Shown here piece after piece: positions 6,990 to 10,576 of a stretch of 10,576 nucleotides of DNA. Where the stretch lies: the NCBI GenBank assembly GCA_948560485.1, contig CAOXUF010000015.1, positions 7,458 through 18,033 of the forward strand. The letters are read 5' to 3'. Position numbers and translations under genes: made by a program. The first letter of the stretch is position 1. Each line of letters begins with the position of its first letter. The notes under the pieces are model-generated. The model searched no databases and had not been told where the DNA came from. It saw only the letters and a list, made by a program, of their open reading frames with translations. This DNA comes from an uncultured Eubacterium sp. (GTDB taxonomy: Bacteria > Bacillota_A > Clostridia > Lachnospirales > Lachnospiraceae).

Positions 6990-8592
6990 CTTCCACTTTA
7001 CAAACATGTTTTTTTGTCTTTTTACTGTAGCTAATCCCGACCGCCAGAACTTTTCCCGTGTATTTAAGTTCCTCCCCCAACTTTCCTCTTAACCGCAGCA
7101 CATAGTTTTTATCCTTAATCTGTTGAATTGCCTTTTTAGGTGTACTTCCTACTTTCAATTCTAAAATCAAAGCATCTGCACCCTTTACTTCCGGATAAAA
7201 GATGAAATCTACATATCCCTTGCCTGCCTTATCTTCCCGTTCCACACGATATCTGTCCCGTGCTGCAAGATATACAAGATTAACTACTGCCGCCAGTTCA
7301 ATCTCGTTATTATAAGAAAAAATCGGTGACTCTGTATTATGAGCATATTCAAGGATATCTGCCATGGTATTCGTATCTCCCGCCAGTGTAGCCGCCAGCA
7401 TCCGTTCTGATTCCCTGGCCAGGCTGTAAACATATCCCAGACAATCATTATTCAGAAGAAGTTCATTAAACTTATCCATCAGTTCTTTGTTCGGAATAGA
7501 CACCTTCTTATTCTCATAAGTCAGCAGCCCGTAAACCACCATAGCAGAATAAATCTGATTTTTTGTTTTAAGTTCCGTCCCCGTAACCGCATATCCCTGA
7601 AGAACAATCGGAACCGTTTCTCCTGATACCATCAGGACAATATCATCTCTTACATCCTGAATATTATTGCGAATATAGTAAAAAATTTCATCATAAGGTC
7701 CTGAACTGGTCCAATAATTCGATAATTCATTATCCGTCAGAGCGCATACAACCGATCTGGGGTTATAAATCCTCTTCCCTTTTGCCGTACAATAGCCATC
7801 ATACCAGATTCGCAGTTCTTCTCTGGTAATTGCAGGTTCATCCGTCCCTTTTTGATATCGTTCAAACAATTTATCAACCTCAGCATCTGAAAATCCAAAA
7901 TATTCACTGAATTTCTTTTTTGTCGCCATATCATATTCCAGAAACATATTCAACTCCGAACCTCCGGAATATTTTGCTATAGGGAGAACCCCTGTCATGT
8001 ACGCCAGTTCCACATAAGCCTTTCCTTTTAATAAAGACTTCAAAAATAAGAGATATGCTTCTTTATCCTCCTGCGTAATAAATGACATATGAAACATGGC
8101 GTCCCACTCATCCATAACAAAGATAAATTTCTCACTTTTTTTTTGAAAAATATCCGTCAGAATATCCCATGTCGCTTTCTTTGCATCAATGTGCAGATCA
8201 TCATAAGCCCTGGCAAGATCATTATTTATCCCATCCTGTATACGGGCAATATACTGTCTGTAACTTGTACAATCCCTTGGCACTTCGCTGAAATCAATGT
8301 AAAGAACATTATATTTATTTAGATAAGCTTTATAGTTTTCATTCTCGGCAATAAACAGCCGTCCAAATAATTTTTCTGCATCAACAGCCTTTCCCAAAAA
8401 TGCAGCAACCATACATGCCATAATACTTTTCCCAAACCGCCTCGGCCTTGTGATACACAAATATTTCTGTCCATCGACTTCCACTGCACTTAAAATTTCT
8501 TCAAGGATAAGTGATTTATCCACAAAAAACCTTGTTCCGGCAATTTCTCTGTATACTTCAAATGGTACTCTGCTGTTCAAATACCTTCCCAT
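6982..8592 (-). CDS. AAA-ATPase-like protein with C-terminal PD-(D/E)XK nuclease domain
   Basis: A 536-aa protein of the family with an N-terminal AAA-ATPase-like domain (PF09820) and a C-terminal PD-(D/E)XK domain (PF08011). The Walker A-like loop is TRPRRFGKS (48-56), the Walker B FIFVMDEWD (156-164). The family motifs RIWYDGY (261-267) and YNPRSV (276-281) are present. In the C-terminal domain, GYVDFIFYP supplies the aspartate (D462) and LILELKVG the E-x-K (E478, K480), so the nuclease centre looks complete. The biological role is unknown; such genes occur in many copies in gut Clostridia and Bacteroidetes and have been suspected of mobility or defence. The ATG has GAGGTGG just upstream. 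The minus-strand promoter at 9009-9037 may drive it through a long leader, and the stem at 6859-6924 probably ends it. Confidence 0.88.
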   Translation of the reverse strand: MGRYLNSRVPFEVYREIAGTRFFVDKSLILEEILSAVEVDGQKYLCITRPRRFGKSIMACMVAAFLGKAVDAEKLFGRLFIAENENYKAYLNKYNVLYIDFSEVPRDCTSYRQYIARIQDGINNDLARAYDDLHIDAKKATWDILTDIFQKKSEKFIFVMDEWDAMFHMSFITQEDKEAYLLFLKSLLKGKAYVELAYMTGVLPIAKYSGGSELNMFLEYDMATKKKFSEYFGFSDAEVDKLFERYQKGTDEPAITREELRIWYDGYCTAKGKRIYNPRSVVCALTDNELSNYWTSSGPYDEIFYYIRNNIQDVRDDIVLMVSGETVPIVLQGYAVTGTELKTKNQIYSAMVVYGLLTYENKKVSIPNKELMDKFNELLLNNDCLGYVYSLARESERMLAATLAGDTNTMADILEYAHNTESPIFSYNNEIELAAVVNLVYLAARDRYRVEREDKAGKGYVDFIFYPEVKGADALILELKVGSTPKKAIQQIKDKNYVLRLRGKLGEELKYTGKVLAVGISYSKKTKKHVCKVEVL

Positions 8593-8601
8593 ATCACCAC
8601 C

Positions 8602-8993
8602 TCACTCCTTTCTCAGGATTTCTTTTGTTTTATCTGTATAATATTTTTCAAAATTCGCTTCACTAGGTTCTCCCATTATCCAAGCTATATCAGAAACTAA
8701 TGGTGGCTATCGTTTAAATAATGTTTCCGTATAAAAATTTGCTAATCTCCGCAAAAATTCCACCCCTGAATCTCCATCTTCTGGAGATACTTTTGTACCG
8801 ACCTTATCCCAGTCAATATGATTTATTCTGTCTATTGCTTCTTCAAAATATACTTTAACTCTCCCTATTTATACCACAAATAGCATTTCATCCAGACTTT
8901 CTTAAAAAAAAGCACCGCCTCTCGATACGCAAAAATAAAAGGTGAATTAACAACCTCTTTTTCTTTTCCACCTCCTGCTCTTCTAAAAAATAA
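8602..8993 (-). pseudogene. Decayed coding remnant upstream of the AAA-ATPase gene
   Basis: Protein-like sequence is scattered over two frames. Frame A (about 8993-8872) reads AGGGKEKEVVNSPFIFAYRE and continues through a poly-T run to a stop. The next frame picks up near the poly-T as ESLDEMLFVV, then a stop. It resumes without a start codon as VKVYFEEAIDRINHIDWDKV and ends at the TAG at 8707-8709. The same frame stays open after it as VSDIAWIMGEPSEANFEKYY to a TGA at 8602-8604, ten bases before the next ATG. The pattern (one likely frameshift at the homopolymer plus two nonsense codons) fits a decayed gene. I do not recognise the family. The region could instead be untranslated leader with chance reading frames. 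Confidence 0.45.
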
Positions 8994-9008
8994 AGATTAT
9001 CTGTTTTT

Positions 9009-9037
9009 ATTATATAGCATCGCAAGACAAAGCACAA
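9009..9037 (-). promoter_or_regulatory. Minus-strand promoter reading toward the remnant and AAA-ATPase gene
   Basis: -35 TTGTGC (9037-9032), a 17-bp spacer and a consensus -10 TATAAT (9014-9009). Predicted start about 9002. The nearest intact gene begins at 8592, so the leader would be about 410 nt and would include the decayed remnant. Confidence 0.6.
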
Positions 9038-9130
9038 GAATTATTGGTGGATATTTTTTGATATTTCTCAAAAATCACAGATAATTATAACAATTCTGAA
9101 AATTACACATTTGCAAACTCTATGAAACTC

Positions 9131-9159
9131 TTGAATTTGAAATAAAAAAATGGTATGAT
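9131..9159 (+). promoter_or_regulatory. Promoter of the Rpn-family gene
   Basis: -35 TTGAAT (9131-9136), a 17-bp spacer, -10 TATGAT (9154-9159) preceded by TGG, an extended -10. Predicted start about 9166, followed by the ribosome site AGAAGGGAA (9172-9180) and the ATG at 9188. Confidence 0.75.
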
Positions 9160-9187
9160 TAAGACACAAACAGAAGGGAAATAAGAT

Positions 9188-10105
9188 ATGGCAACTATAT
9201 ATGACGGGGCATTCCGTACAATTCTAAATGACTGCCGAAAGCTAATTATCCCCATAATCAATGAAATTTTTGGAGAAACCTATACAGGGGCAGAGGAAAT
9301 CTGTTTTTTTCCCAACGAACATTTTTTGGCTCAACAAGACAACGCAGATAAAGAACGGATTACAGACACGAATTTTACAATTTTGGGAAAAACACCGAAG
9401 AAATATCACATTGAATGCGAAAGTAGTCTGCTGGATGGAAAAATCACAATAAGACTTTTTGAATATGATGCACAAATTGCGCTTGATGAAGGCGAGGTTA
9501 CAGAGGAAACACTGACTGTGACATTCCCAAATACAGCGGTTCTGTATCTGCGGACTTACAAAAAAACACCAGATAAAATGAAATATATAATTGTCACACC
9601 GGGCGGAACCGTTCAATATGATGTGCCGATTATGAAAGTACAGACCTATTCGCTGAATGATATTTTTGAAAAAGATCTGTTAATGCTAATTCCGTTTTAT
9701 ATTTTTTCACATGAAAAAAGTTTTCCAGAGTATAATAATAATGAGCAGAAATTGTTGGAATTGAAAGCTGAATACAAGAAAATTTTAGAAAAACTCGATG
9801 AACTGGAACAGCAGAAAGTGATCGGGGCATTTGACAAGCGAACCATCATAGAGATTTCTGGTGATGTGATTAAGGAAATTGCACAAAAATATGAAAATGT
9901 GCAGAGAGGTATGGGTGATATGATGAGCGGAGCATTAATTGAAACGAGTGCAAGAAGATTAAAAAGCGAAGCTGAAAATGAAACAAAAAGAAAAACAGCA
10001 CTTAAATTGCTAAAAAGAGGGAAACAAACCGTTGAAGAAATCGCAGAGGATACCGGTCTTAGTGTTCCGGAAGTAAGACAGCTTGCAGGACTCCAAACTG
10101 TGTAA
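9188..10105 (+). CDS. Rpn-family recombination-promoting nuclease / PD-(D/E)XK transposase-like protein
   Basis: A 305-aa protein resembling the Rpn/YhgA-like and related PD-(D/E)XK families (transposase_31-like). The nuclease core is at the N-terminus: ITDTNF (D60) followed by YHIECES (E76, E78) and the conserved IRLFEYDAQIAL that follows in this group. Family members usually show E-x-Q or E-x-K at the last catalytic position; here it is E-C-E, so activity may be altered. A helical, probably coiled-coil stretch (about 185-210, EQKLLELKAEYKKILEKLDE) leads to a C-terminal tail QTVEEIAEDTGLSVPEVRQL (about 279-298) that looks like a small helix-turn-helix. E. coli Rpn proteins are DNA endonucleases that raise recombination; the role here is not known. 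It has its own promoter and a terminator just downstream, so it is a single-gene unit. Confidence 0.85.
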   Translation: MATIYDGAFRTILNDCRKLIIPIINEIFGETYTGAEEICFFPNEHFLAQQDNADKERITDTNFTILGKTPKKYHIECESSLLDGKITIRLFEYDAQIALDEGEVTEETLTVTFPNTAVLYLRTYKKTPDKMKYIIVTPGGTVQYDVPIMKVQTYSLNDIFEKDLLMLIPFYIFSHEKSFPEYNNNEQKLLELKAEYKKILEKLDELEQQKVIGAFDKRTIIEISGDVIKEIAQKYENVQRGMGDMMSGALIETSARRLKSEAENETKRKTALKLLKRGKQTVEEIAEDTGLSVPEVRQLAGLQTV

Positions 10106-10129
10106 AATAACAAAAATTACCTTTTTTAT

Positions 10130-10195
10130 AGCAACCACGAAAAAAACTGCCCTGGCAGAAGATTAACCTCGCTGCCAGAGCGGTTGCTTTATTTA
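10130..10195. terminator. Bidirectional terminator between convergent genes
   Basis: A nested stem: AGCAACC (10130-10136) pairs with GGTTGCT (10182-10188), and CTGGCAG (10152-10158) with CTGCCAG (10172-10178). On the plus strand the outer stem runs into TTTATTTAT. On the minus strand the inner stem extends to ten pairs (one G.U) and is followed two bases later by seven T (10147-10141). It serves the Rpn-family gene on the left and the repeat protein on the right. Confidence 0.82.
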
Positions 10196-10210
10196 TAGAA
10201 ACCCAGTGTT

Positions 10211-10516
10211 TTACATCGCCGAATTCATATCGACCAACATTTTTTGAATATTTTCTTCATTTAATTCATGCGTTGTCGTATTGACCAGCATAGCCCCATC
10301 TGTCCCTACATAATAATCTCCAATCCAGGCATTGGATACCATATAGCCATCATCACCAATATAATACCATTTTCCCTCATCCGCAATCCACTCTGACGAC
10401 GCATAACTTCCATCATCTTTTGCATACCAGTAACCTTTTGCATCTGTCTTCCATTCCCCTGCAAAGGCGGTAATTCCCCCACCCAGCACTGCTAACATTG
10501 CCGTACACAACATCAT
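10211..10516 (-). CDS. Small secreted protein with choline-binding-like (cell-wall-binding) repeats
   Basis: About 101 aa from the ATG at 10514-10516, chosen because AGGAAG lies four bases upstream; an in-frame ATG at 10568-10570 would add 18 residues before the signal. The N-terminus MMLCTAMLAVLGGGITAFAG is a signal peptide with a likely cut after AFA. Then come aromatic-glycine repeats of the choline/glucan-binding type (PF01473/PF19127): GYWYAKDDGSYASSEWI, GKWYYIGDDGYMVSNAWI and YYVGTDGAMLVNT. A short polar tail, ELNEENIQKMLVDMNSAM, ends it. Proteins of this class attach to wall teichoic acid or glycans through the repeats. Here there is no enzymatic domain and only about three repeats, so it may be a minimal wall-binding protein or the remnant of a larger one. 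The gene's promoter would lie beyond the right edge. Confidence 0.8.
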   Translation of the reverse strand: MMLCTAMLAVLGGGITAFAGEWKTDAKGYWYAKDDGSYASSEWIADEGKWYYIGDDGYMVSNAWIGDYYVGTDGAMLVNTTTHELNEENIQKMLVDMNSAM

Positions 10517-10576
10517 TTTACTTCCTAGAGCGTGTTTGAAAATTAAAAAGTATACAAAACATTTGTTCATAGCCTC

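Noticed and set aside
9697..10113. 138-aa minus-strand open frame opposite the Rpn-like gene
   Set aside because: Low-complexity Ser/Phe-rich shadow of a lysine/glutamate-rich coding strand; no start signal and no family resemblance.
10541..10565. Third GTATAC-centred sequence resembling the crossover sites (AAAAAGTATACAAAA)
   Set aside because: Only about ten bases match and the flanking half-sites are absent; chance is likely in AT-rich DNA.

Overview
The window reads as a chromosomal piece of a low-GC Gram-positive gut anaerobe, most likely a Lachnospiraceae-type Clostridium relative (inference). The basis is AGGAGG-type ribosome sites, a LoaP-type antiterminator heading a surface-polysaccharide operon, an AAA-ATPase/PD-(D/E)XK protein and an Rpn-type nuclease of kinds abundant in that group, and a small choline-binding-like repeat protein.

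Left half (about 1-5638, all minus strand): the promoter-proximal end of a capsule or exopolysaccharide operon, read right to left. In transcription order it holds loaP, a membrane-bound UDP-sugar 4,6-dehydratase (PglF/CapD type), a PLP sugar aminotransferase (DegT/PglE type), a fused phosphoglycosyl transferase plus GT2 glycosyltransferase, and the first codons of a further gene leaving the window. Gaps are 1, 34 and 12 bp. The set suggests a UDP-4-amino-4,6-dideoxy-HexNAc sugar that is made, loaded onto the lipid carrier and extended by one more sugar.

Switch region (about 5639-6535): upstream of loaP lies what looks like an invertible promoter. Two inverted copies of a recombination-site-like sequence (5776-5799 and 5892-5915) bracket a near-consensus extended -10 promoter (TTGTAA, 17 bp, TATACT). 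A small serine recombinase gene begins 17 bp beyond the right site. As written, the promoter points away from loaP, so this molecule appears to be in the OFF state. Inverting about 116 bp would aim it at loaP with a leader of about 180 nt. This is the most interesting system in the window.

Middle (6536-6990): no intact gene, but a structured AT-rich stretch. It has two tandem 27-mers at one end, two tandem 25-mers at the other, and between them a long stem with a U-tract that probably ends the gene on its right.

Right part (6982-10576): a minus-strand AAA-ATPase/PD-(D/E)XK protein, a decayed minus-strand coding remnant upstream of it, divergent promoters near 9009-9160, a plus-strand Rpn-family nuclease/transposase-like gene, a bidirectional terminator, and a minus-strand small secreted protein with choline-binding-like repeats.
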